Assembly: GCA_963726615.1 (NCBI GenBank)
Contig: CAVSCX010000011.1
Span: 765,314 to 829,313 of the forward strand
Direction of reading: 5' to 3'
DNA: 64,000 bases
Source: CAWDZK01 sp963726615
GTDB taxonomy: Bacteria > Actinomycetota > Actinomycetes > JACCUZ01
The notes beneath the pieces are model-generated. The model was given only the letters and a program-made list of their open reading frames with translations. It did not search any database and was not told the DNA's origin. Position numbers and translations under genes: made by a program. Each line of letters opens with the position of its first letter. Position 1 is the stretch's first letter. This document shows positions 8,362 through 16,800 of the stretch, piece after piece.

Positions 8362-8671
8362 CCTCGACCCGGTGATCCAGGCGGGATCCGCGCACCCCCT
8401 ACCGCGGCGACCTGGGCCTGACCGTGGCCTGCAAGCCACTGTCGACCCGAGTTGATCACGCTTACGTGATCAACTCGGCCGCGCGCGCGGGGGTGGGGCA
8501 GCCGGACGTCACCGTTCGTGGTGGCGTGATCACAGTCGTGCCTGAATCACACGGGTGTAGTACCACGAACCGGTAACAACCGCCCCCTGAGTCACATCCG
8601 TCACTCCTGTCACGGCAGTATCGACGTTTCGCACGGCGACCCCTTCCCCCGACCGTGAGGACCGTCTGACC
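8362..8671. other. 310-bp intergenic region before the LysM gene
   Basis: No gene is supported. It contains a perfect hairpin at 8447-8478 and, nearer the LysM start, an AC-rich stretch with TGATCACA-like sequence around 8527-8534. I looked for the conserved core of a cyclic-di-AMP (ydaO) riboswitch, which often precedes such genes, and did not find it. Confidence 0.5.
8447..8478. terminator. Perfect 14-bp hairpin, probable terminator or palindromic repeat
   Basis: Stem CCGAGTTGATCACG at 8447-8460 pairs fully with CGTGATCAACTCGG at 8465-8478 around the loop CTTA. No T-tract follows. It lies 86 bp behind the methyltransferase stop. It may instead be one copy of a dispersed intergenic palindrome. 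Confidence 0.65.
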
Positions 8672-9679
8672 ATGTCTGCCCCCGCACGCGACCCGCGTCC
8701 GGCCCACCACCCCGGCGCTCGCGCCCAGCAGGTCAGGCTCACCCCGCGGGCGCGGCGGCTGGTCCGGATCGTCCGGGCAGTGGGCGTCCCGCTGCTCGTC
8801 GCCGGGCTCGTCACCGCCGGCTCCCCCGGCTGGGGCCTGTACACGATCAAGCAGGGCGACACGCTCAGCGACATCGCCGCGAGGTACCACACCTCGGTCG
8901 CCAGGCTGGTCCAGGTCAACCGGCTCCCGGGCAACGGCCACCTCATCATCGCCGGCGCCTCGCTCAAGGTGCCCGGGGCCGCCGGCTCCGGCGGCCGCTC
9001 GGTCGGCGCAGCGCGCACGCACCTCGTCGTCCGGGGCGACACGCTGTCGGGCATCGCCGCCCGGTACGGCGTGGCGCAGGCCGCCGTCGCGCGCGCCAAC
9101 CGGCTGCCGAGCTCCGACATCGTGCGGCTCGGCACCCGGCTGACGATCCCCGGCCGCACCGGCGGCGGCACCGCGTCCGCCACGAAGCGCAGCACGAGCG
9201 GGAACACCTTCGCGGGCCGCACGTACTCCGACACCGTCGTCGGCGCCGCCGCCCGTAACCGCGCCACCCTGGCCCGGCGCAGCTTGCCGTCGCAGTCGCG
9301 GATGCGCGACCTCATCGCCGCCAAGGCCCGGGCCAACGGCGTCGACCCGGCGCTGGCGCTGGCCGTGAGCTACCAGGAGTCCGGCTGGAACATGCACGTC
9401 GTCTCGGTGGCCAACGCGGTCGGCGCCATGCAGGTGATCCCGGCGACGACGGACTGGATCTCCGGGGTCGTCGGGCGCCGGCTGGACCCGCTGGACCCGG
9501 GCGACAACGCCACCACCGGCGTGGTCCTGCTCAAGATCCTCACCCGCGCCGCGGCCGACGACCGGCAGGCGATCGCGGGCTACTACCAGGGCCTGCGCAG
9601 CGTGCGGGAGCGCGGGATGTTCCCCGACACGAAGCGCTACGTCGACAACGTGCTCGCCCTGCGGGCCCGGTTCCGCTAG
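8672..9679 (+). CDS. LysM-repeat lytic transglycosylase
   Basis: Envelope protein of 335 residues. A basic N-terminus precedes a hydrophobic helix (about 36-50), so it is a secreted or membrane-anchored protein. Two LysM domains (about 56-100 and 114-160; YTIKQGDTLSDIA and LVVRGDTLSGIA) bind peptidoglycan glycan. The C-terminal SLT-like domain (about 212-330) has the catalytic Glu in SYQESGW (Glu236) and the GAMQVIP motif. It likely cleaves glycan strands during wall remodelling. ATG 8672 has GAGGA upstream. It lies just before the PASTA kinase gene pknL, a plausible functional link. Confidence 0.9.
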   Translation: MSAPARDPRPAHHPGARAQQVRLTPRARRLVRIVRAVGVPLLVAGLVTAGSPGWGLYTIKQGDTLSDIAARYHTSVARLVQVNRLPGNGHLIIAGASLKVPGAAGSGGRSVGAARTHLVVRGDTLSGIAARYGVAQAAVARANRLPSSDIVRLGTRLTIPGRTGGGTASATKRSTSGNTFAGRTYSDTVVGAAARNRATLARRSLPSQSRMRDLIAAKARANGVDPALALAVSYQESGWNMHVVSVANAVGAMQVIPATTDWISGVVGRRLDPLDPGDNATTGVVLLKILTRAAADDRQAIAGYYQGLRSVRERGMFPDTKRYVDNVLALRARFR

Positions 9680-9725
9680 GGCGCGCCGGGGCGCGTCCAG
9701 GCCTGGCCCGGACCCGTCTCCCCCG

Positions 9726-9731
9726 TAGACT
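9726..9731 (+). promoter_or_regulatory. -10 box of pknL (leaderless)
   Basis: TAGACT ends 6 nt before the GTG start at 9738. Confidence 0.45.
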
Positions 9732-9737
9732 CCTCGC

Positions 9738-11630
9738 GTGGACACGACGGTCAGCGACACCCTGGTCGGGCAGCAGCTCGACGGGCGCTACCGCGTCGTC
9801 CGCCGGCACGCCCGCGGCGGCATGGCGACCGTGTACGAGGCGCACGACGACCGGCTGGACCGCACCATCGCGCTCAAGGTGATGCACCCCAGCCTCGCCG
9901 AGGACGAGGAGTTCGTGTCCCGGTTCATCCGCGAGGCGCGGTCGGCGGCCCGGCTCTCGCACCCCAACGTGGTCGCCGTCTACGACCAGGGCGCCGACCA
10001 GGGACACGTCTACCTCGCGATGGAGATGGTCCGCGGGCACACGCTGCGCGAGCTGATCCGCGAGCGCGGAAACCTGGCCCCGCGCCAGGCGCTGGAGGTG
10101 CTGGAGCCGGTGCTGGCCGCGCTCGGCGCCGCCCACGCCGCCGGCCTGATCCACCGCGACGTCAAGCCCGAGAACGTCCTGCTCTCCGAGGACGGCCGGG
10201 TCAAGGTCGCCGACTTCGGGCTGGCCCGCGCGGTCACCGGCGCCACCACGCACACGACGACGTCGGGCGTCCTCATGGGCACCGTCGCCTACCTCTCCCC
10301 CGAGCAGGTCACCAAGGGCACGGCCGACCCGCGCTCGGACGTCTACTCCGCCGGCATCCTGCTGTACGAGATGCTGACCGGCTCGAAGCCCTACGACGGC
10401 GAGACGGCCATCCAGGTGGCCTACCGGCACGTGCACGACGACGTCCCCCGGCCGTCGGCGGCCGTCCCGGGCCTGGCCGCCGAGCTCGACCACCTTGTCG
10501 CCCGGGCCACCAACCGCGACCCCGACCTGCGCCCGGCCGACGCGCGACGGTTCCTCACCGAGGTCTCCGCGGCCCGGCGTGCGCTGTCCGAGGGCGAGCT
10601 CGACGCCCTCGGCCCGGCGCTCGCGGCCGTCAACGGCCAGCCCGCCCACACCCTGGTCGTCGACCTCACCGAGCGCCCCGCCGCCGGTCCGGCCCGCCGC
10701 GGGGACACCGGTCCGCTGTCGGCGCCGCCGGGCGCCGGCGTGGTCCGCCGCCGCAGCCGCGGGCCGATCGCGCTGGCGCTGGTGCTCGTGCTCGCGGTGC
10801 TGCTCTCCGGTGCCGCCTGGTTCGTGGCCTACGGCCCGCTGAGCAAGACCACGACCCCCAGCCTGCTCGGCATGACCGAGTCCCAGGCCGCCGCGGCGGC
10901 ACGCAAGGACGGCTTGTCGGTCAAGGTCGTCGACCGCGGCTACAGCGAGGTGGTGGCCACCGGCCTGGTCCTGCGCACCAACCCCGCACGCGGCTCCGAC
11001 GTGGACAAGGGCGGCACGGTCGGGCTGATCCTCTCCCAGGGCCCCGAGCGCTACCCCGTCCCGGACCTGGCGGGGCGGACCGAGGACGTCGCCCGGGCGG
11101 CGCTGGAGGAGACGCACCTCACCGCTTCGGTGAAGCGCCGGCACAGCCTCTCGGTCGCGGAGGGCTCGGTGATCTCGGTCGACCCGGCTCCCGACACCGA
11201 GCTCAAGCGCAATGCAGCGGTGACCCTCCTCGTCAGCCTCGGGCCGAGGCCGGTTGCGGTTCCGGCCGTGGTCGGCCAGCCGGTCGACCCGGCCAAGGCG
11301 GCGATCGGCGACGTCGGGCTCAAGGCCAAGGTCACCGAGAAGTTCGACGAGGCCGTGGCCGCCGGCGTCGTCATCAGCCAGGACCCCGAGCCCGGCACCG
11401 CCGACAAGGGGTCCGTGGTCACCATCGTCGTCTCCAAGGGCCCGCCGCTGGTGCCGGTCCCCGAGGTGACCGGCAAGAACGTCGGGGAGGCCCAGGCTCT
11501 CGTGACAGCGGCCGGCCTCGTCCCCTCCGTGCAGCAGCTGCCGGGCGGTCCCGGCACCGTGCTGCGGCAGTCCCCCGGCGGCGGTGACAAGGCCCCGAAG
11601 GGGTCCACCATCACGCTGTACGTCTTCTGA
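9738..11630 (+). CDS. pknL: Transmembrane Ser/Thr protein kinase with four PASTA domains
   Basis: PknB-family receptor kinase of 630 residues. The cytoplasmic kinase domain (about 17-280) has a Gly-rich loop, Lys47 in IALKVMH, the catalytic HRDVKPEN (Asp141), DFG (Asp159) and an SPEQ activation-segment end. A basic stretch RRRSRGP precedes one transmembrane helix near 340-362. Four extracellular PASTA repeats follow (about 370-630), which in this family bind muropeptides or lipid II. Placement between Rv2175c-like and aroG genes points to PknL. M. tuberculosis PknL lacks such repeats, to my knowledge, whereas corynebacterial PknL has them. It ends at a convergent palindromic terminator. Confidence 0.92.
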   Translation: MDTTVSDTLVGQQLDGRYRVVRRHARGGMATVYEAHDDRLDRTIALKVMHPSLAEDEEFVSRFIREARSAARLSHPNVVAVYDQGADQGHVYLAMEMVRGHTLRELIRERGNLAPRQALEVLEPVLAALGAAHAAGLIHRDVKPENVLLSEDGRVKVADFGLARAVTGATTHTTTSGVLMGTVAYLSPEQVTKGTADPRSDVYSAGILLYEMLTGSKPYDGETAIQVAYRHVHDDVPRPSAAVPGLAAELDHLVARATNRDPDLRPADARRFLTEVSAARRALSEGELDALGPALAAVNGQPAHTLVVDLTERPAAGPARRGDTGPLSAPPGAGVVRRRSRGPIALALVLVLAVLLSGAAWFVAYGPLSKTTTPSLLGMTESQAAAAARKDGLSVKVVDRGYSEVVATGLVLRTNPARGSDVDKGGTVGLILSQGPERYPVPDLAGRTEDVARAALEETHLTASVKRRHSLSVAEGSVISVDPAPDTELKRNAAVTLLVSLGPRPVAVPAVVGQPVDPAKAAIGDVGLKAKVTEKFDEAVAAGVVISQDPEPGTADKGSVVTIVVSKGPPLVPVPEVTGKNVGEAQALVTAAGLVPSVQQLPGGPGTVLRQSPGGGDKAPKGSTITLYVF

Positions 11631-11632
11631 CC

Positions 11633-11696
11633 CCTCTGCGACTTGTCAGGGTGTGGCACCGGTATACCGGTGCCACACCCTGACAAGTTGCGGAGG
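11633..11696. terminator. 48-bp perfect palindrome, bidirectional terminator
   Basis: Bases 11641-11688 form a perfect palindrome with arms ACTTGTCAGGGTGTGGCACC plus GGTA, and no loop. With two G-U pairs it extends to 11633-11696. It lies between the converging pknL and molybdopterin oxidoreductase genes, 3 bp after one stop and 17 bp before the other, so it can terminate both. Confidence 0.8.
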
Positions 11697-11712
11697 CGGG
11701 TGGGCTGCCCGC

Positions 11713-12339
11713 TCACTCCTGGTAGGAGTACCGCTGGTCGAGCCACGGGTCGGCGTCGTTGTGGTAGCCGCGCTCCTCCCAGAAGCCGCGCCTGTCGTCG
11801 ACGCGGTACTCGATGGCCCGGACCCACTTCGCCGACTTCCAGGCGTACCGCGACGGGCAGACGAGCCGCAGCGGGGCGCCGTGCTCCGGGCTCAGCGGTT
11901 CCCCCCCGACATGGGTGGCGAGCAGGGTGGACGGCGCGGCGAAGACCGACAGCTCCAGGTTGGCCGAGTAGCCGTACTCGGCCGAGACGACGACGTGCCG
12001 GACCTCCGCGGACGGCGGCGCCAGCGCGAGCAGGGTCGCGGCCGCGACGCCGGTGAACTCGAGGTCGGAGACGGTCCACTTCGTCACGCAGTGCAGGTCG
12101 CCGCGCAGTGTCGTCTGCGGGAGGGCGGCGATCTCGTCGATGCGGAGCACCAGCTCCTCCCCGGACGCTGTGGCGCCGGACACCCGCAGGTCCCAGGTCT
12201 CGGGCCGGGCCCGCGGCACCGGTCCGTAGTGGACCACCGGCCAGCCCCGGGCCGGCCGCTGCCCGGGCGGGAGGGCGGGCGAAGCGCCGGTCCCACCGGT
12301 CCCGTGGTCACCCCGCGCGGCGCTGTCCCCGTCCGCCAT
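11713..12339 (-). CDS. Molybdopterin-dependent oxidoreductase, sulfite-oxidase fold
   Basis: Protein of 208 residues with the sulfite oxidase/YedY molybdopterin-binding domain. DLHCVTKW holds the Cys (about residue 84) that ligates molybdenum, and later segments (HGAPLRLVCPSRYAWKSAKW) match the cofactor-binding loop. No Tat or Sec signal and no dimerisation domain are visible, so it is a short, probably cytosolic member. The substrate is unknown. The start ATG 12339 is chosen as nearest the domain; ATG 12363 is equally possible. It is divergent from aroF with only 64 bp between the starts. A low-complexity Gly/Pro-rich lead of 30 residues precedes the domain. Confidence 0.82.
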   Translation of the reverse strand: MADGDSAARGDHGTGGTGASPALPPGQRPARGWPVVHYGPVPRARPETWDLRVSGATASGEELVLRIDEIAALPQTTLRGDLHCVTKWTVSDLEFTGVAAATLLALAPPSAEVRHVVVSAEYGYSANLELSVFAAPSTLLATHVGGEPLSPEHGAPLRLVCPSRYAWKSAKWVRAIEYRVDDRRGFWEERGYHNDADPWLDQRYSYQE

Positions 12340-12390
12340 CGGGGCATCCTGACAGACGGACATGTCGCCGGCATGACGGCGCGGCGCGGC

Positions 12391-12396
12391 TACCCT
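12391..12396 (+). promoter_or_regulatory. -10 box of aroF (leaderless)
   Basis: TACCCT ends 7 nt before the GTG at 12404. Confidence 0.42.
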
Positions 12397-12403
12397 CGCG
12401 GTC

Positions 12404-13450
12404 GTGGTCGTGGTCATGGCACCGGATGCCTCGCGGGAGGACGTCGACGCCGTCATCGCCCGGGTCGAGGCAGCCGGCGGCGAGGCGTTCGTCAGCCGTG
12501 GCGTGACCCGCACCATCATCGGCCTGGTCGGCGACGTCGAGACGTTCTCCGGACTGAACCTGCGCACGATGGCAGGTGTCGCGGACGTCATGCGCGTGTC
12601 GGCGCCCTACAAGCTGGTGTCCCGCATCCACCACCCGCAGATGTCGACGGTGCTCGTGGGCGGGGTGCCGATCGGGCCGGACACCTTCACCCTCATCGCC
12701 GGGCCCTGCGCTGTCGAGACCCCGCAGCAGACGCTCGAGGCGGCCGAGATGGCCAAGGCCGCCGGCGCCACGCTGCTGCGCGGCGGCGCGTACAAGCCGC
12801 GCACCTCGCCGTACGCCTTCCAGGGGCTCGGCGAGGCGGGGCTGAAGATCCTCGCGGAGGTGCGGGAGGCCACCGGTCTCCCGGTCGTCACCGAGGTGGT
12901 GGACGCCCACGACGTCGACCTCGTGTGCTCCTACGCCGACATGCTCCAGATCGGCACCCGCAACATGGCGAACTTCGGGCTGCTGCAGGCGGTCGGGCAG
13001 AGCGGCAAGCCGGTCATGCTCAAGCGGGGCATGCAGGCCACCATCGAGGAGTGGCTGATGGCCGCGGAGTACATCGCGCAGCGCGGCAACCTCGACATCG
13101 TGCTCTGCGAACGCGGCATCCGGACCTTCGAGAACGCGACCCGCAACACCTTGGACATCAGCGCCGTCCCGGTCGCGCACGCACTGTCGCACCTGCCCGT
13201 GATCGTCGACCCGTCGCACTCCGGCGGCCGGCGCGACCTCGTCGTGCCGCTCTCCCGGGCTGCCATCGCGGTCGGCGCCGACGGCATCATCGTCGACGTG
13301 CACCCGCACCCGGAGCAGGCGCTGTGCGACGGCCCGCAGGCGCTTGTCGACGACGACCTGCGGGCCCTGGCGGCGGCCGTGCGGCAGCTGCCGCCGCTGC
13401 TCGGCCGCCGGCCGGCCAACGCTCCGACCCCGGCTGCCTCGCAGCGCTAG
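12404..13450 (+). CDS. aroF: 3-deoxy-7-phosphoheptulonate synthase, type I (beta)
   Basis: DAHP synthase of 348 residues that joins phosphoenolpyruvate and erythrose 4-phosphate in the first step of aromatic amino acid synthesis. An N-terminal regulatory ferredoxin-like domain (about 1-75) precedes the barrel. Key motifs are GPCAVE (100-105), KPRTSPYAFQG (131-141), QIGTRNMANF and DPSHSGG near the C-terminus, the last two with metal or substrate residues. This type I-beta layout resembles the Bacillus/Thermotoga group. A second, unrelated-fold type II enzyme is encoded at 19105-20445. GTG 12404 lies behind a -10 box; ATG 12416 is an alternative start. Confidence 0.93.
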   Translation: MVVVMAPDASREDVDAVIARVEAAGGEAFVSRGVTRTIIGLVGDVETFSGLNLRTMAGVADVMRVSAPYKLVSRIHHPQMSTVLVGGVPIGPDTFTLIAGPCAVETPQQTLEAAEMAKAAGATLLRGGAYKPRTSPYAFQGLGEAGLKILAEVREATGLPVVTEVVDAHDVDLVCSYADMLQIGTRNMANFGLLQAVGQSGKPVMLKRGMQATIEEWLMAAEYIAQRGNLDIVLCERGIRTFENATRNTLDISAVPVAHALSHLPVIVDPSHSGGRRDLVVPLSRAAIAVGADGIIVDVHPHPEQALCDGPQALVDDDLRALAAAVRQLPPLLGRRPANAPTPAASQR

Positions 13451-13457
13451 CGCCCGG

Positions 13458-13697
13458 TCAGCGGCCGACGCCCCAGTCGGGGTGCTCGTGCCAGTACAGG
13501 AGGGTGCTGACGTAGTCGTCCTGCTCGGTCCACGGTGTGGCGGCCTCGTGCGCGACGAGCAGGGACGAGACGTAGCGGTCCTGCTCGCTGCCCGGGCCTC
13601 CGACCGCGCTCGCCGGGCCGGCGATGAGGCCCCCGGTCAGGGCCGTGGCTGAGAGAACGGTCGCGACGGTTGCGCGGCGGGTGCTCGTGATGTTCAT
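13458..13697 (-). CDS. Small secreted protein with duplicated EQDxYVSxLL motif
   Basis: Predicted preprotein of 79 residues. A signal peptide is clear: basic MNITSTRR, a hydrophobic run to about 28, then PASAV as a probable cleavage site near 32. The mature part of about 47 residues is almost entirely two copies of one unit, EQDRYVSSLLVAHE and EQDDYVSTLLYWHE. It has no cysteines. The start ATG 13697 has a strong GGGAGG Shine-Dalgarno upstream. It is divergent from the BTAD-STAND-WD40 regulator and the shared intergenic region carries four direct repeats. I do not recognise a family; signal, ligand or toxin roles are all open. Confidence 0.72.
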   Translation of the reverse strand: MNITSTRRATVATVLSATALTGGLIAGPASAVGGPGSEQDRYVSSLLVAHEAATPWTEQDDYVSTLLYWHEHPDWGVGR

Positions 13698-13756
13698 GGT
13701 GACCTCCCGGTCGATGTCCCGGCGATCTGCCGGGCACGTCCCGAGGCTCCGGCGCG

Positions 13757-13818
13757 GCGGTATCGACCGGCGCCCCGGCGCGGTATCAGCGCGGTATCGG
13801 CGTCGTTGACGCGGTATC
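13757..13818. promoter_or_regulatory. Four GCGGTATC direct repeats, probable SARP/BTAD operator
   Basis: GCGGTATC occurs at 13757-13764, 13780-13787, 13791-13798 and 13811-13818, giving start spacings of 23, 11 and 20 bp. Direct repeats spaced by about one or two DNA turns are the known site type of SARP regulators. They lie between the secreted peptide gene and the BTAD regulator gene, so auto- and co-regulation are likely. Confidence 0.65.
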
Positions 13819-13840
13819 GGGTGCCGCGCACAGTCGGTGC

Positions 13841-16800
13841 ATGGCCGTGTCCTTGCTCGGGCCGCTGCGGGTCGACGGCGCCGAACAGCTCTCCCCGCGG
13901 GACCGGGTCGTGCTGTCCGCCCTGGCCCTTCATGCCGGCGACGTGCTTTCCCCCGAGCAGCTGGCGGATGCCTTGTGGGGCGACGCGCCGCCGGCCTCGT
14001 GGCCGAAGGTGGTGCAGGGCTGCGTCGCCCGGCTCCGGCGGACCCTGGGGCGCGGCGCGGTGGAGACCACCAACGCGGGCTACCGCCTGACCCTGGCCGA
14101 CGACGAGATCGACGTACGACGGTTCGAGTCGCTTGCCGAACGGGGCCGGCAGCTGGCGGCGCACGGCGAGCCGGACCGCGCCGCCGACGTGCTGGGGAAG
14201 GCGCTCGCCCTGTGGCGGGGAGCACCGCTGTCCGACCTGGACAGGTGGCCGGACGGGCGCACCGAGGCTCACCGGCTGGAGGAGGTCCGGCTGTCCCTGC
14301 AGGAGCTGCAGCTCGCCCAGGAGGCCGCCGCCGGGGTGGACGTGACGGCCGAGGCCTCGGCACTGGTGGCCAGCCAGCCGCTGCGCGAGGCCCGCTGGCA
14401 CCTGCTGGCGGTCGCGCTGTACCGGGACGGCCGACAGTCCGAGGCGTTGGCAGCACTGCGTCAGGCGCGGCGCACCCTGTCCGACGAGCTCGGCCTGGAC
14501 CCCGGAGCGGACCTGGTCGAGCTGGAGCAGGCCATCCTGACCCACGACGTGGCGCTCGACGCGCCCCTGTCCGCGGGGCTCCCCGACGCACGCTGCCCCT
14601 ACCAGGGGCTGGTGGTCTACGACCGGCCCGACGCCGACCTCTTCTTCGGCCGCGACGAGGAGACGGCTGCCTGCGTCCGGGTGCTGCGCGATGCCCCGCT
14701 GCTGGTCGTGGCCGGGCCGTCGGGATCGGGCAAGTCCTCGCTGGTACGGGCCGGTGTGGCGCCCCGGCTGGAACGCTCCGGTCGGCAGGTCTCGGTGCTC
14801 ACCCCCGGCGCGGACCCCGCGGCGTCGCTTGCGGGTGCGCTGGCCACCGGAGGTCGGGACCTCGTCGTCGTCGTCGACCAGCTCGAGGAGCTGTTCACCG
14901 GCCGGCACCACCTCGAGGTCGTCCGAGCCTTCCTCGACACGCTGGCCGAGGAAACGGCGCGACGCGGTGTGCTGCTGGTGCTGCGCTCCGACCAGCTCGG
15001 TGGGTTCGCCGCGTCGCCGGCGCTGTCCCGGCTGGTCGAGCGGGGCCTGCACCTGATGACCGCGATGACCGAGCCCGACCTGCGCGCGGTGATCGAAGGC
15101 CCGGCCCACGCGGCAGGGCTCCGTCTCGAGGCCGGCCTGGTCGAGCTGCTGGTGCGCGAGGTCGAGGGCGAGCCGGGAGCCCTGCCACTGCTGTCGCACG
15201 CGCTCGCCGAGACCTGGGCGCGGCGGGAGGGCGGCGTCCTGACCGTGGAGGGCTACCGTGCGAGCGGCGGCATCCGCGGCGCCGTGGCGCAGTCCGCGGA
15301 GCAGCTCTGGGAGTCGTTGCAGCCCGAGCAGCAGACCCGGGCGCGCGCCCTCCTGCTGCGGATGGTCAGGCTGACGCGCGAAGGCGAGCCGGTGGCGGCA
15401 AGGCTGCCGCTGTCCGCCGTGGCCGACGACCCGGACCGGCGAAGGCTCATCGACCTCCTGGTCCGCTGCCGGCTGGCCACCACCGACGACCGCACCGTCA
15501 CCCTGGCCCACGAGGCCGTCGTCCGCGCCTGGCCGCGGCTGCGGTCCTGGCTGGACGAGGACGCTGCCGGTCAGCTCGTGCTGCGCCACCTGTCGGTCGC
15601 GGCCGAGGACTGGCAGGCGAGCGGTCGCCCGGACGGCGAGCTCTACCGCGGCCCCCGGCTCGCCGCAGCCCTGGACTGGCGAGCGCGGAGCCGGCCGGAC
15701 CTGCTCCCGGTCGAGGACGCCTTCCTCGACGCGGCGGAGGCGCAACGAGAGGCCGAGCGGGAGGCCGTCCGGGCTCGCGCCCGCCAGCGGGCGGTGCAGA
15801 ACCGCCGGCTGCGCACCGCCCTGGCCGCCACCGCACTCGGTCTGGTGCTGGCACTGGTCGCCGGAGCCGTCGCGGTGCAGAAGAGCAGCCTGGCCGCCCG
15901 CACGGCGCGCACGGCCCTCGTCGACCAGCTCGTCGCGCAGAGCGCCGCGCTCCGCTCGACCCGCCGCGACCTGGCTGCGCTGCTCGCCGTCGAGGCCCAC
16001 CGGCTACGCCGGCAGGCGAACACTCGTGGTGCGCTGTTCGGCGTCTTCACGGGTTCTCCGGGCTTCCTCGGCTACCTGCCGACGGGACCGTCCGGCAACA
16101 GCGTGCCACTGACGGCCGGAAGGATGCTGTCAGACGGCCACACCTTCCTTGCCAGCGGCACCGACGGCGTGATCCGCGTCTTCGACGTGCGGTCCGGCTA
16201 CACCGGCCGCCACTTCCCCCGCCCCGCGATCGCACCGGCCGACGCGCGCATCGACGTGAGCCGCGACGAGACGACGGTCGCAGAGGTGTCCTGGGAGGGA
16301 CCGGCCGACCGCGGCGGCAGAGCGACGCTCGGCGTCTTCGACCTGCGCACCCGCCGTCGGCTCGTGCCCGACACCCGGCTGCCGCTCGACGTGGGTGCCG
16401 TGGCTGTGAGTCCCCACGGCAGGTACGTGGCCGTGTCCGGCTACGACAACGGGCACGTTCTCGTCTTCGACCTGGCCGGCCGCGCTCCCCTCCCCGAGCT
16501 GCCCACGGTGGACGCGGTGGCACCACGCGTGGTCGCGGTGCCGACCGTCGCCTCCGCGCCGGCGTCCTTCCGCGGGGTGCGGCACACCGCTGCCGTCGCC
16601 TTTCGGCCGGACGGCACGCTGCTCGTCGGCTCGGAGGTGGGCGTCGTCAGGATCGTCGAGCCGGGCAACGGACGCGAGGTACGAGCTCTCACCGGGGCCC
16701 CGGACCTGACGAGCAACAACACCTTCGCCCAATCCGCAGATGGCGCGGTGCTGTTGTCGACCGGGTCGAGTGGTGTCGTGAGGTGGGACCTTCGCGGCGG

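Noticed and set aside
8500..8671. Possible cyclic-di-AMP riboswitch before the LysM/transglycosylase gene
   Set aside because: Such switches often precede this gene type, but the conserved core motifs are not found in the sequence.
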